From Gracilaria domingensis (taxonomy: Eukaryota > Rhodophyta > Florideophyceae > Gracilariales > Gracilariaceae): DNA of 64,000 nucleotides. The notes below the pieces were generated by a model. That model was given only the letters and a program-made list of their open reading frames with translations. It was not told where the DNA came from and ran no database searches. The stretch lies in the NCBI GenBank assembly GCA_022539475.1, contig VCMS01000131.1:1-64000 (forward strand), written 5' to 3'. The position numbers and the translations under genes were made by a program. This document shows positions 23,015 through 33,680 of this stretch, piece after piece (within the stretch, counting starts at the first letter, position 1; each line of letters begins with the position of its first letter).

Positions 23015-23365
23015 CAGAAAACTGTAGATTGTGCCTCAAACGAGAGTGTAACACACAAAGGTGGGTAGAAACGACCGTATCGATGGGAACCACAAACTAC
23101 GATAGTAGGCGATTCTACCAGAGTAGCTGGTACACAGTTCTAGAGTAGCAACACCGTACCGACGGGAATCACACACGACGGAAATAGGGTAAGCAACCAG
23201 TTCAGAACTGAGCGAGACCAACAACCCAAACGGGGAAAGACGAAGCCAATCACGACAGTAGTCGGCCACGACTTCCACGAGGAAAAGATCTGCGTTCTCC
23301 ACGACGTCGAGCCGGCAAACCGGAATGTGCACAAAACCAGCTTGCTGGAATCAACACGACTTCTA

Positions 23366-23378
23366 GGTCGGGAGACCA
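23366..23378 (-). other. Primer-binding site candidate
   Basis: On the sense strand TGGTCTCCCGACC begins 2 nt after the 5' LTR. It starts with TGG, the complement of a tRNA CCA end, as expected for a Gypsy PBS. The specific tRNA was not identified. Confidence 0.7.
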
Positions 23379-23380
23379 AA

Positions 23381-24231
23381 TGTGGTGCAAACCCCGAGAA
23401 CGGGAGAAAGACACGAAAGGTGTTCGGAGCCTTCCCCTCAATAGGGTAGCAACAGCAATAGAGCCCCTCACGGGTAGGTGCACTAGCCGGGCGTAAACCG
23501 GGACCTACCGTCACGATGTACGGGTGAGGGTATGAGATGGCCGAGAAGTCGGATGGAGATACACGTGAGTGTGTGTAATCCTCAGATGAGGTCTAATAAT
23601 CCACAGAAGTGGCGGAGACAACGACTACGTGTCGGAGGTTCACAAACCACGAAAGGGTGGGCGACAAGCCCAAAAAGGGGAAACGGGAACCCAAGTGAAT
23701 GGGGAAAACCAAAGAGGAAACCCGGCGACGCGGCGAACGAGAGTAGGGCCACGAGAGACACGAGCGAACAAGACGAAGCCCTATACAGGGGTGAGTATCC
23801 ACGACAGTGTGTAATAATGAACGGTAAATAACAACGACGGTGTCGGCGATGCTCCTGGTGAACAGGGTGGTTAAACTAACCGTGCACGACGCGGCCAACC
23901 CTCGAAGAGGTGTGGGAACACGCGAAGGCGGTGCAGCTTAGAGCCAAGAACTAAGGTTCAACCCTGGTTGGGGAGCTTTACTTGGCGGCGAGGGCCGAAG
24001 GCCGAGCCACTATATAGTGTAGTAATCCCCCTAAAATATGTCCAAAACTATCAAAAGAAATATCTAAATTACCAGCAATGCTGTGCCACCCGTCCCTTGC
24101 AACCGTGCTACACGTGTCTGACAAGCCAGCAATGCTGTGCCAACCTCAGCACTGCCTTCTACCTTCCCTGCGCAGCAGGCCCAAGAGTTCCTCGCAAAGC
24201 GAGCATATACCGCAAAATGCGTTGCACTACA
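23381..24231 (-). repeat. 5' LTR of the hairpin element
   Basis: 851 bp, nearly identical to 16497-17347; the visible differences are five substitutions clustered in the first 230 bp on the plus strand. It should hold the element's promoter. TGTA...ACA termini on the sense strand. Confidence 0.95.
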
Positions 24232-24236
24232 GCAGA
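24232..24236. other. Target-site duplication GCAGA (right)
   Basis: Matches 16492-16496 and confirms a single clean integration event. Confidence 0.95.
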
Positions 24237-25046
24237 AGTAGCTAAAAAAAACTTATCACGAACGCTATGATCTTCTTCCCCGGAGTTTGACAAATTTTGT
24301 TTCGTCTTCGCTCCTAAATGCTTCTTTGCATGATATCTGGCCCTAGCACGTCGGTTGTATATCTGGCGATTTCTAGCTCTGTATCTTCTAGATTTCTCAG
24401 CAATTCGTTCTCTTCGTGTTACTGTTAAGTTACGATCATTGCATGCAGTTCGGAGTGATACCTCTGGTAATATAAGTCGACTTCTGCGACAATTCTGACT
24501 CTCAATGAAAGGATTCGAACTGGATTCGCATGCATAATGCACATTATCACCAAAAACTCTTCTCACAGGACGTTCAACACTTACAGTGTAGTGAAACGTC
24601 TTAACGTTCACCGGAAGTAAGTGATCCACTATTCTGACTTTGTTTGGCGCGTGAATTTCTTTCTTGGGTTTCTTAGATGTAGACTTTGTCGTTTTGGGGC
24701 ACAAACTGCATAGCACTCTAGATCCTGATCCTTCATTTGAAGTATTCGGAGCGTATTGTGACCAAAGTTCATCAGTTGGCACAACACCGCATATAGTATG
24801 TATCGGACGCTTGCAAATGAGACAGATGTGGCTTGGATCTGTACCGATGATGCCATCGACAATTCTGCAGTTTCCGCGTTGGTGTTCCACGCAATAGTGG
24901 ATCATGTTTGTCCTGTTTGAAGCCTCCATGCTCAATGAAAGATCAGACTTTGACTCTAAGGACTGAGCAGCACACTGCACTGATGAAGAATTAGAGAACC
25001 GAAGAATCATGGGAAGTGCATCTTCCACCGGCGGCATCGAGTTCAT

Positions 25047-25960
25047 CTCGGAGTATATTTACACAATGTTTCTCTGAAATAGCGCCACATTTTCGTCACC
25101 TCTTGGAACCAATCAGAAGACTCTGTTCTCGTCACCCCCGTATAGGTCCACATTGTACAACTCTGAACACGTGGAGTGCACACTGGGAATATGCCATTTA
25201 ATCACGTGCCGATGAACAACTTGTAGCCGTCGTTCGGGAACATCCTGTCCTCTGCGTCATCTGTCATTCGAGCTCGCCTGAAGACGAAAACGCGCCCAGA
25301 CACAACATGGCTCCCGTTGTCGTAGCGCGCGCCACCGAACAACGTAGGCTACCGCCGTGCTCTACGGCGCACTGCCGCGAGGCTGACGTGCGCGCCGCGC
25401 CCGTGCGACGCACTGTGGCGCAACGCAACCATGCCGGGCGCGCTGCGCGGCTCGCTCTTCTTGTGATGCGCGCTGCTGAGGCCTTTCTTTTACCACCGGC
25501 CGGCTGGGCTACCGCTAGTCAGCACCAATGCCCCGCGTCGTCTGCTGCCCATAGCACGCAGGACATACCATCATGGTGCACGCAATCAGAGCGCCTTTCT
25601 CTATTCGTATGCAGCTGGCCTTTTCTATTGCGCACGCGAGCCGCAAGTGATCTGCGCCGCACCAGCGCCGCGATGAAGCGCGTAACGAGAGCCGTGGCTT
25701 CCGTCGGCCTGAGGCGTTGTGCCCGTCGACTTGTGCGTCTTCTGCCCGCGGGCGAGTGCGCGAGACCGTCATCAACACTTTTGCAGAACACACCTTCGTC
25801 GCCGCGCCCTCACTACACCCGCGACCCCCCTCTCCTACCTTCCGCGAAGTTTTGCGTCCGTGAAATTGTTTTGTACGGTACCTCCACCTCCGTCGGGGGT
25901 CATAGACATCCGTTTTTCTCCGGCAATAGCCCTGCACAGCCTTGAATTTGTACAAGTATC
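25047..25960. other. GC-rich island, no gene assigned
   Basis: 25300-25930 has a sharply higher GC content than its surroundings and open frames on both strands (212 codons on the plus strand, Ala/Arg-rich). No domain recognised. It may be an eroded host gene or the shared promoter region of the zinc-finger gene. Confidence 0.25.
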
Positions 25961-26949
25961 AAAATGAAGCTTTCTATAGAATTGAATTGCGGCGCCTCAA
26001 TGACAATGGTGCGACACGCTGTGGCAACAGATCGCCTTGTGGTGCCTCTAACGCCACGTCCGTTAGATCGAGCTCTTCAAACAAGTATCTATGTTTAAAG
26101 AAGATTGATGTCAACAGGATGGGACTACAGTTGATTTCGACTTGCTGTTGGGGGTTTCTGGGTGAGCCCACAGCGCACTAGCCTTGTGGAGCTTATGATT
26201 GCGATGAAAGAACTCATGAATTCCTTCTAGACGCTACTTCGAACTTAAATTAAGAGGTTCAGGTTCAAAGGTTGGTTCAGAAGTTGGTCGGGGTACTGCG
26301 GCATATTCGAAGTGCATGAACTAGGTTGCAGCCCATAAGAGGTGAGCTGACATGAGTAGTACTAGTTCTGGGACTGACCTCGTGAAATCGTGTTTGCTAG
26401 AGAGGAAAGAGATCGCGCGCATTTGGAAACTGGCTGTTTCCTCTTTCGCAACTACGCAATAACCCTTTCAAGATTCAAAAAGTGATGAAGCTGCTATGAA
26501 GTGATACGTTGTACGACTTTCTCACCGTGAAACTGCCTAAACGCACCGCAGAAAACTCCAGTTATCTTTTCCAACCATTGTCGGTACGTACAAAGATAGA
26601 CAGAAGTACTTCAAGGGCAACGTCCTGAAATTCCGTCACATCTCTCTTTTCCATTGGCGGTCGTAGGATCGCATTAAGGAACAGTCTAGAATATTAACAT
26701 ATGGCACGCTTTGCAACGTTATAGAATACATTGTGTCGTACTATCGTCAGAATCAGAATCAATGCCGTGAAAGGGCGACATGGCACTTATTTATTTCAAG
26801 AAGGCTGAAAACCTCACCCTTAATACTCAAGACAAGCAATGGAGAACACATCAAACTTCTTAACTTCAGAGTAACTAGTTCCGGAAACAATTGTATTTTG
26901 CGCATGATATTGCCACTCACGCATTCATCTCGCGAAAACGTTTCCCGAG
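25961..26949. other. Intergenic, nothing recognised
   Basis: AT-richer DNA without coding signal, RNA gene or obvious repeat. Confidence 0.3.
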
Positions 26950-28269
26950 TCAAGCGATGGAGCAAAGATGTACACCCTCAACATGCGCCTCACCAAGTAC
27001 ACGCATACCACATAGGTTGTGCATTGGTGCTTTGCACACGATACAATTGTGAGCAGTAAGTCCAGGAAGGGAGCAGTCATTAACTGAACATTTCTTGCTC
27101 ATATGTTTACGCCTTTTTGCAACCTGCTCTCCTGTATCATACTTCTGTCTCTTTGCTGCGACCCTCACGTTTTTGGACGGCTTCACAGCCCTTTTCTGTC
27201 CTCTTTTGAAGCTGGAATCATCTTTGGTGTCGGATATGCTTCCTCCTGCAGAACTGGACTCCTCTGCTTCACTGATCACTTTGACCTGCTTACTTCTCTT
27301 TTGTCGCGCCGGAGATATCTCTTCATCCTTCGAGCTTTCTTCTATGATGCTTTCAGTTCCTGCGTTATAACTTCTGCTTTTGTTCATCGCTTTCTCTGTT
27401 ACACGTGAGACCCTCTTAGCCCCTCGATCGAAACTTAGCGAATGTACAAGAGCAGATTCTGAATCCGACTCTTCCACCACCAACCTCTTTTGCTTAGCTG
27501 AACTTCCCACTTTTGGAAGAGACGAAGCCTTACGTACTTTCAGCTTCGATTTCTTCTGTACCCTACGCGGTGCTGCAGATGGTGGAGAAGAAGAATCGGC
27601 CTGTTTCTGAATGTCATCCCCACTGTCATGCTCCAGACCACCATCCTCTGCTCTGCGCTTGGCTTGCTCTTCCTGCTTTCGATTCTTGGGATGGACCCAA
27701 TTCTTGGTGGCTTTCTTATACTTCTTGTCCACTTTGAATACTTCTTGGACGAAAAAGTCAGCCGCCCAGTAGTCTTCAGCCATTTGCAGGAAGGAAAATG
27801 TGGCATTCAACTTCCTCCGGAGCGCCTGCATCTCCCTGTGAAACCGAGTATCGGCGTCTGCATACGTGTACTTCCCCTTTTCGATGGCCCAATCTTCCTC
27901 CGAGCCTCCGCAATAAAGTGTCTTGCGGATTCTCAGACGAATTCTCCGGGCTCTACCCTTGGTGATGACTACGTTCGATTCGTCGAAAGGTTGTTTCTTC
28001 CAAGTGGCGTAAGCACGGTTGAAAATTTCTGCCGCAGGTCGCTGACTGCCACAGCCGTCCTTCCTGCGGCGGATTGATGCACAGGGATACGGCAACTCAC
28101 CCGAATGCTTGTGGATGCGGATATCGGATGATGGAAGCCCTTTTCCCGGACGTGTTGACTGGCCTTGGTGAAGATGAGGCATTTTCACACTGAAAAAGGA
28201 TAGCAAAGAACTGACTTGAGGTGGAATAGAAATCGCATTGAAATGCCTGGAACTGAAATAGAGACTCAA
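26950..28269 (-). CDS. Zinc-finger accessory protein of a Tnp2-type transposon
   Basis: 439 aa, open throughout (an internal Met near 28183 is an alternative start). The N-terminal 170 residues look globular (YATWKKQPFDESN, FLQMAEDYWAADFFVQEVFK). The middle is Lys/Ser/Glu-rich with repeated basic clusters (KKSKLKVRKA, RRKHMSKK), probably nuclear localisation and DNA binding. The C-terminus has a finger with NCIVCKAPMHNLCG, the same C-x2-C-K-x-P-x-H-x2-C-G motif as in the split gene at 16275-25046. It lies head-to-head with the transposase at 28503 with about 230 bp between, so a shared bidirectional promoter and function as the second protein of one element are likely. No known Pfam-style domain recalled beyond the finger. 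Confidence 0.6.
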   Translation of the reverse strand: MSLYFSSRHFNAISIPPQVSSLLSFFSVKMPHLHQGQSTRPGKGLPSSDIRIHKHSGELPYPCASIRRRKDGCGSQRPAAEIFNRAYATWKKQPFDESNVVITKGRARRIRLRIRKTLYCGGSEEDWAIEKGKYTYADADTRFHREMQALRRKLNATFSFLQMAEDYWAADFFVQEVFKVDKKYKKATKNWVHPKNRKQEEQAKRRAEDGGLEHDSGDDIQKQADSSSPPSAAPRRVQKKSKLKVRKASSLPKVGSSAKQKRLVVEESDSESALVHSLSFDRGAKRVSRVTEKAMNKSRSYNAGTESIIEESSKDEEISPARQKRSKQVKVISEAEESSSAGGSISDTKDDSSFKRGQKRAVKPSKNVRVAAKRQKYDTGEQVAKRRKHMSKKCSVNDCSLPGLTAHNCIVCKAPMHNLCGMRVLGEAHVEGVHLCSIA

Positions 28270-28502
28270 CGAGCTATGTGCATGTCAGACACAAAAACGC
28301 GGTTGAATGGCAACTCGTACTCACTGGAAACAAAAATGCTAAGTCACTTTTCGCTTCGACTTTGCCTCCAGAGAAATTGAATACCATGTTTCTTTTCCAG
28401 CTGGATCTTGTGCAGCGCAACTTTCTGGATACTTTGGTAACCCTCTCATGGGATCTTTCGCTCAACTGCATGCCACTGTGAGTTCTGCTTCATGATGATT
28501 TC
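28270..28502. promoter_or_regulatory. Divergent intergenic region of the Tnp2-type pair
   Basis: The only space between the two head-to-head ORFs, so both promoters must lie here or within the ORF starts. No clear TATA box could be fixed. Confidence 0.4.
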
Positions 28503-31500
28503 GTGAAGCTCATGAAAGACCAACATCTCAAGTCGAATTCTGTTTCTGAAATGGACTACTCTATTGATTCGTCAATACCGGCATCACTCTCATCGATACT
28601 TGACTCACCGTGTCTTGGGTCACAAGTTGTCGCTGAAGATGAAGTTTCATCCTCATTTGAAGGAGACGATGTAAATCTGCTTTTGGGCGATATTACATCG
28701 TCACAGGCTTCACCACAAAGTCTTCGTAGACCCTTCAAGCGGCGCAGGGTTCCTTTGTGGCAGCAGCTTCGTCCAAACAGCACTGAAGGGTTGAAATCTG
28801 GACCGCATCTACTTATCAGTGCAACAGAACCATTACCACGACATGTGAAAAGAAAACAATCTATATCTTTCACTCACTCTGAATTGTTTGCGAACGTTCC
28901 GTCCTTATTGGATTTCCCCATTGGCAATGACGACACCGCTAGACAACTTGCGGAAGCTGAACGTGCAGGTTTAATCAGAGAAGCATTGTTCGGTCGTAGT
29001 CCTCGTCTCGAGAACGAATCCAGGCAGCTAGAACCTCTCTTTGATGCATTGCAGCACAGTTCATGTTCTCGAGAAGACAGCAGAAAGATTTTCCGTCTCG
29101 CTAGCAGTGGTTTCTACATGACATACGATAGTTTCAAGCACTACATGGTAAAACGGACTGGAGTCGTCATGAACTATGTCTCTTCCTGTCCAGATGGTCA
29201 CATGGCTGCTACAGGTGACTACGCCAGTACCGAGTATTGCGTCGCGCGACATTGCAAGAAACCTCTCAATAGTGCCAGAAGATTCGCCTATCTTAAACCA
29301 TCGCATCTTCTCCGCGCAATGTGTATGGAAAAGACGTCGTTCTTTCAGCTCATTGAAGGCTGCCGCAGGGCGCAAATGGCAACAAAGGCGGACCAAAGTG
29401 AGTACTTTTTCGACTACTTTCAAGGGTGTTCGTTTATTCGTCACCACAAGGAAATGCTTTCAACGTGGAATTCAAACGAAGAAATTTTCATCTTCCTCTC
29501 TCTGAGCATGGATGGCGTGGAGATAAGAAAGCGTCACTCCCCTCTCTTGCGTTCTTGCTGGCCGTTTATTATAACTGTTCTCAATTTGGACGTTTCCTAC
29601 CGATTCCGAGCCTGTAACGTTCTGGTGCCATGTATTGTACCAGGAACACATCATAGTCCCCTTTTTGAAACATTCTTCTTCCCGATCTACAAAGATTTAG
29701 AAGAATTAAGAGACGGTGTGAAGATGACATGCTGGGATGGAGTGCAAAGGAGAATTTATGCTTTCGTCGTATTCGTCACTGCAGATTGGCCAGCTGCTTC
29801 AAAGCTTGGGGGTTTCGTCGGACACAAGGGAAAACTATGCTGTCGCTACTGCGAGAAGAGAACCACAGCTGGTGTCCTTCTTCCTTCTGGGAGCTCTCGG
29901 AATGCAAAACGTGCTTTGAGGGAAGAAGGTTACTTTGGCTGGATTAATGCAGAATGCCCTAGCCCTCGATCAAATCTGACTATTGTGCAAGCATGGGAGA
30001 GGATCAGGAACTCTAAGACCAAACGATCTCGTTGTTTAGCTTCGAAAGACACGGGAATAGCGCGAGAGCCTTTACTATCGGGAATTCTTTTCGACTTCGT
30101 GAATTCTTTTCCATATGACACCATGCATCTATGTTTCATTGGCTTGGTGTCAATGATAACGCGTCTGACATTCGGAATTCACGAAAAGCTACGTGATCGT
30201 TCCTCCTTTGTGATAAATGATGCTGACATTCAGCAAGCTAATCGTTCCCTGGAGAACTGTGCATCCGGATTCCCTGTCGACTGGGGCCGATTCCCTCTCT
30301 CCTTGGATCACTTTCCTTCGTACAAAGCTGAGACTTTGAAGACTTTTGCAATGTTTCACGCTGTTCCAATTCTGTCACAATCGAACTGCAGTCGAGACAT
30401 GCTCGATCTGTGGATCACTTTGCGCAAAGTTCTATTCATTGTTTTGGATCCAACGCCGAAATGGAACTCTCCGGACGCACTGACTATTCTTGTTCAGAAA
30501 CTTCATGCCATGTACACTAAGGTATTTTTTGTGGATGAAGACCATTCTTTTGTCTTCACACCAACGTCTCATGCGTTTCTACATCTCCCTGAAATACTGA
30601 AAGAGAATGGTCCGCTGCTTAATGTGTCCCAATTTCTTGCCGAACGAGTTGTTGGAGAGCTCGTACGATATTCCAAATCACCGACACTGCTGGAAACAAA
30701 TCTCTTGAATGAGTTTCTCCACCGCTTTGGAGCACGAATGCTATTCGGCGGTTTACGTCGGGGATCTGCGACATCTTCGGACATCTTAAGCTCTTCCTTG
30801 GAGAGCGAAGGTCCCCATAACGATCACTGCTATGTCCACGAAACTTCTTCTGATGATGAGAGCACTCAAAATAGCAGTGTCGTCTCATCATCTTCGACTG
30901 TGAAGGAAATCTCTTCCGGATGGTCTGTAGACGCAATGTGGACGTTCAAAGGAGCAGGACAATATTTGCTGCGGGATAGAATTCCTCAGGATCTCGTGAA
31001 ATGCGTTCAAGCAAACATACCTCCTAATCTCTCCTTCATCGACATTGCATGGGGCCAAGAGTATGAACGTGCGGTTCTCACAGATGAGCATCATGGTTTC
31101 TCAATTGAGACTTTTTCTCGCTTTCAGAAAAGAAGTAAATACCAGTCACGAAAAGGATACACGTCACGTCAAGGGCATTGGATAGCTTCTAACTACGCTT
31201 CGGATCTTCGCGAAGATGTGCTTGATACATACTATGGCAGTGTAAGGGCTCTATATCAAGTCGGAACTCGCGTTCAAAGCTCCACCAGCATGACTGAGGC
31301 TATTATTAGTCTCAAATTTGTGTGCGTGGAGTGGCAGAATGGCTTGAAAGTGAACACGAAAGCTGAGACTGTTTCAACCAAGTTAAAGGGAAGTGTGCAA
31401 AGAGGAGCTCTATCAGACAGGTATAAAACGTTTGAGTCTATATCTTGCGTCGACCGCAAAATTGGCTACTTTGATCATAATGATGTTCGATTTTTCCTAG

Positions 31501-31559
31501 ATGATGTTCAGAGGCAGGTATTTGAAGATGGAAACGTGATAGTTCAGAGTCGCTTGTAA
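28503..31559 (+). CDS. Tnp2-like (CACTA/Plavaka superfamily) transposase, intact
   Basis: 1018 aa without stops. It matches the Tnp2 family pattern: a Ser/Glu-rich start, a domain with LSMDGVEIRK (about residue 335), SCWPFIITVLNLDVSYR, FFFPIYKDLEELRDGV, VTADWPAASKLGGF (about 425), a CCRYC zinc pair (about 447), and FPYDTMHLCFIGL (about 535), the D-x-MH block. Asp residues in the first, third and last of these are candidates for the DDE/D catalytic triad. The C-terminal third is Ser-rich, then basic. The enzyme would cut and paste its element. Terminal inverted repeats were not identified. The intact frame suggests recent activity or domestication. Confidence 0.75.
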   Translation: MKLMKDQHLKSNSVSEMDYSIDSSIPASLSSILDSPCLGSQVVAEDEVSSSFEGDDVNLLLGDITSSQASPQSLRRPFKRRRVPLWQQLRPNSTEGLKSGPHLLISATEPLPRHVKRKQSISFTHSELFANVPSLLDFPIGNDDTARQLAEAERAGLIREALFGRSPRLENESRQLEPLFDALQHSSCSREDSRKIFRLASSGFYMTYDSFKHYMVKRTGVVMNYVSSCPDGHMAATGDYASTEYCVARHCKKPLNSARRFAYLKPSHLLRAMCMEKTSFFQLIEGCRRAQMATKADQSEYFFDYFQGCSFIRHHKEMLSTWNSNEEIFIFLSLSMDGVEIRKRHSPLLRSCWPFIITVLNLDVSYRFRACNVLVPCIVPGTHHSPLFETFFFPIYKDLEELRDGVKMTCWDGVQRRIYAFVVFVTADWPAASKLGGFVGHKGKLCCRYCEKRTTAGVLLPSGSSRNAKRALREEGYFGWINAECPSPRSNLTIVQAWERIRNSKTKRSRCLASKDTGIAREPLLSGILFDFVNSFPYDTMHLCFIGLVSMITRLTFGIHEKLRDRSSFVINDADIQQANRSLENCASGFPVDWGRFPLSLDHFPSYKAETLKTFAMFHAVPILSQSNCSRDMLDLWITLRKVLFIVLDPTPKWNSPDALTILVQKLHAMYTKVFFVDEDHSFVFTPTSHAFLHLPEILKENGPLLNVSQFLAERVVGELVRYSKSPTLLETNLLNEFLHRFGARMLFGGLRRGSATSSDILSSSLESEGPHNDHCYVHETSSDDESTQNSSVVSSSSTVKEISSGWSVDAMWTFKGAGQYLLRDRIPQDLVKCVQANIPPNLSFIDIAWGQEYERAVLTDEHHGFSIETFSRFQKRSKYQSRKGYTSRQGHWIASNYASDLREDVLDTYYGSVRALYQVGTRVQSSTSMTEAIISLKFVCVEWQNGLKVNTKAETVSTKLKGSVQRGALSDRYKTFESISCVDRKIGYFDHNDVRFFLDDVQRQVFEDGNVIVQSRL

Positions 31560-32640
31560 CCCGCAGCGGTTGTGCTCCCACGATCTGTTGCGCATTGTCA
31601 GGTCGAATCGACTTCCAAACACACTACAAGAGTGTCTTCTTGCAAACGCCGTGGATATCTAAACAGCTCTGTTTCTTCACTACAGACTTTTCTCGTCAGC
31701 TTGCCAGGGTAAGGAAGGTCGCAAACGCAGAGGCAATGGAAGTTAAGATGCCCTCTTCAAAGCTATGAAAGGTGTTGATTGTGCAAACTGAAGGACATAG
31801 ATCAGAAAAGAAACGAGTCATTGAACAAGGCTGAATAGGCTGAGTACAACGTGTTCCACGTGTGCCCCTCATTTATGGTCCACGTGTTCTACAATCAAAA
31901 ACCTGGGCTGTCCAGCTCATGAAAGCTTCCAAAAGAAATTTGGACTCTCAATCTCGAAGCGAAATTCCTCTTGCCCAGACATCACCATGTCTTCGAAAAG
32001 TTTGACTCTCACCGTCAATTTCATCTGCCGCTTCTCCCCTGCGCCGCACAACTCGTCTCATCCGCCTCCGCACTTCCTCCGCAAACTATTCCTCTTGTTC
32101 ACTCTCGGCTTCTTGCATCCGTACGCAACATGATCTGTGGTGTTACTTTGGTGTTGCTTCTCAACTTTCACTGCCGCGGCGCTTGTGCGCATCGTTGTCG
32201 AGTGCGTTTGCACGTGAAAGCTCGTTGTTTTCGATGCACATTAGCTCTCCCACTGCATCAGTTGCAAACTCTTGCATCGTTGTAGGGCCTCTTGCGCCTG
32301 CTTCCATTGTTTCATCTGTCGTCCTCTAAGACATAACCACCTCGTGCATTGCTTGGTTCTGAAAGAGCACAGCAGAATGATTCCCACACTGGAGCTCCGT
32401 GTTCATGGCACCTTCTCACACCATAGCGATGCATATTGAGGCTGCTTCGTGTCTCTTATCGACTTGCAGCCACTGAGGTTAAAATTCTCGATACATCTTT
32501 GCTCCGTGTCTTCCCCACAACTGTCCGCTTTGTTGCTTTTGCGTTCTTGTTCATTAGCATCAAATCATAGGACGAGTTCGCGGTTCTGTTCTTCTTGGTA
32601 CACATTTGGATGCAACCGCTGCTTCCATGCGCGACGCGGA
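31560..32640. other. Intergenic, nothing recognised
   Basis: No coding signal strong enough to annotate. The right end of the Tnp2-type transposon should lie here. Confidence 0.3.
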
Positions 32641-33680
32641 TGTGAAAATTCTGGGCTGCGAAACCGCGTGCTGCTCAACTCGTACTAGCCCCAGACCAAC
32701 TACCTCGCGCTGTTCAGCACCATGGCGCTGGTGCTGGTGCGGCACTCGCCTTCGCCGTTCATCGCGGTTGCCCTTGCCATGCTGTTTGAGTTTCTCACGG
32801 TAACTCGCCCGTTGTTCTTTGCGTCCATGCGCGTGACCTTCGCGGAAAGCCAGCGCCATGGCCGTGGTGGCTGCGCTCTCGATGGTGGCAGCGTCGCGTT
32901 GGGTGCTGCTGTTGGCACTGTGGCACTTCTTTGCTGCGTTTTTCGCTCTGGTGCACACGGGGAGAGATGGTTTTGGAGACACGAGGGTAACACTATCAGT
33001 ATGCCGAAGCGATGGCAAGCCATGGAAAACGATCCCAACTGCATATTGGACTCCAGATTCCCTCGAAGTTTCTGCTCGCCTTGGTTTTTTATCCTGCTCA
33101 CTCGTTTCCATTGATGTTCTTGAGTGTTTCGGGCTCTGCTGTGGTTCTCGCCAGCATCAATCTCTGCAAAAGTCAGAAACGATATCATCTACGTATTCAT
33201 TGCATCACTTATTTCCCTGCCCATCATGGCAAATATGGCGTCAACATCTTGCTTTTCCCGAATGTCAGCGCCGACACACCGTCAAATATTCATACTAATG
33301 GGGGTCTCCATCACTATTGAAGTGTGAAGGAAAGGACACCTCTCAGATTGCCTGGTCTCTTCTTTGGTTTTCTGGCCTTAACGCTGCGTGGCAACGTATC
33401 CACCAGATCTTGATCCAACATTTGCCATCTGCAATAGGTTCATGATCATTTCTGACGTGATAGCTCTCTCGCATATCTTTCGTCACGTTTTTGTGGTGGC
33501 TACTTGCAAGTGGGTGGGACCGTATCCCACGAACATCGCCGTGCCGTATTATGTTGTTCTTATTTGGTACTCTTTTTCAAGCAGGCAGTTATGTACGGGC
33601 TCTCGGTATTCTCGTCTCTGACAAGGCTACTGTGAGACACATGTTGTTTTCTATGCCGCGTATAGACGCGTGAAGAAATT
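32640..33680 (+). pseudogene. Broken multi-pass membrane protein, family not recognised
   Basis: Three plus-strand frames carry successive hydrophobic helices: YLALFSTMALVLV and FIAVALAMLFEFLTV, then VAALSMVAASRWVLLLALWH, then KVRNDIIYVFIASLISLPIM and QIFILMGVSITIEV. GC-rich codon use in the first 400 bp resembles host genes. The frame changes several times, so it is a remnant. A transporter is plausible, but I cannot name a family. Confidence 0.35.

Larger units (their letters stand above)
16497..24231 (-). mobile_element. Hairpin-dense Ty3/Gypsy-like LTR retrotransposon, complete and young
   Basis: Full element of 7735 bp, coding on the minus strand. Two 851-bp LTRs start TGTAGTGCAA and end GGTTTGCACCACA or its two-base variant on the sense strand; they differ at about 5 positions. 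A primer-binding site and a polypurine tract lie at the expected ends, and the TSD is GCAGA. Coding content is a Gag with zinc knuckle and a protease-containing ORF. The reverse transcriptase is only vestigial and RNase H and integrase were not found. About 2.2 kb before the 3' LTR is non-coding and full of perfect small hairpins. The near identity of the LTRs with missing enzymes implies mobilisation in trans. Confidence 0.9.
16275..25046 (-). pseudogene. Zinc-finger gene split by the LTR retrotransposon insertion
   Basis: The 5' part (25046 down to 24232) encodes about 272 aa: a Cys/His finger with ICLICKRPIHTICG, a Lys-rich linker, and a basic C-terminal helix region (RRYRARNRQIYNRRARARYH). 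At the target site the frame reads ATSA and enters the LTR. On the other side of the element (16491 down to 16275) the same phase stays open for 72 more codons, ending TGA at 16275, with GEYHVYTVTDVYEVRR. So the gene was open over about 344 codons before the insertion. Its finger C-x2-C-K-x-P-x-H-x2-C-G is shared with the accessory ORF at 26950-28269, so it may be a transposon-derived DNA-binding protein. Exact function unknown. Confidence 0.7.

Noticed and set aside
32560-33111. 183-codon minus-strand ORF
   Set aside because: It is the antisense shadow of hydrophobic plus-strand frames and has no motif of its own.
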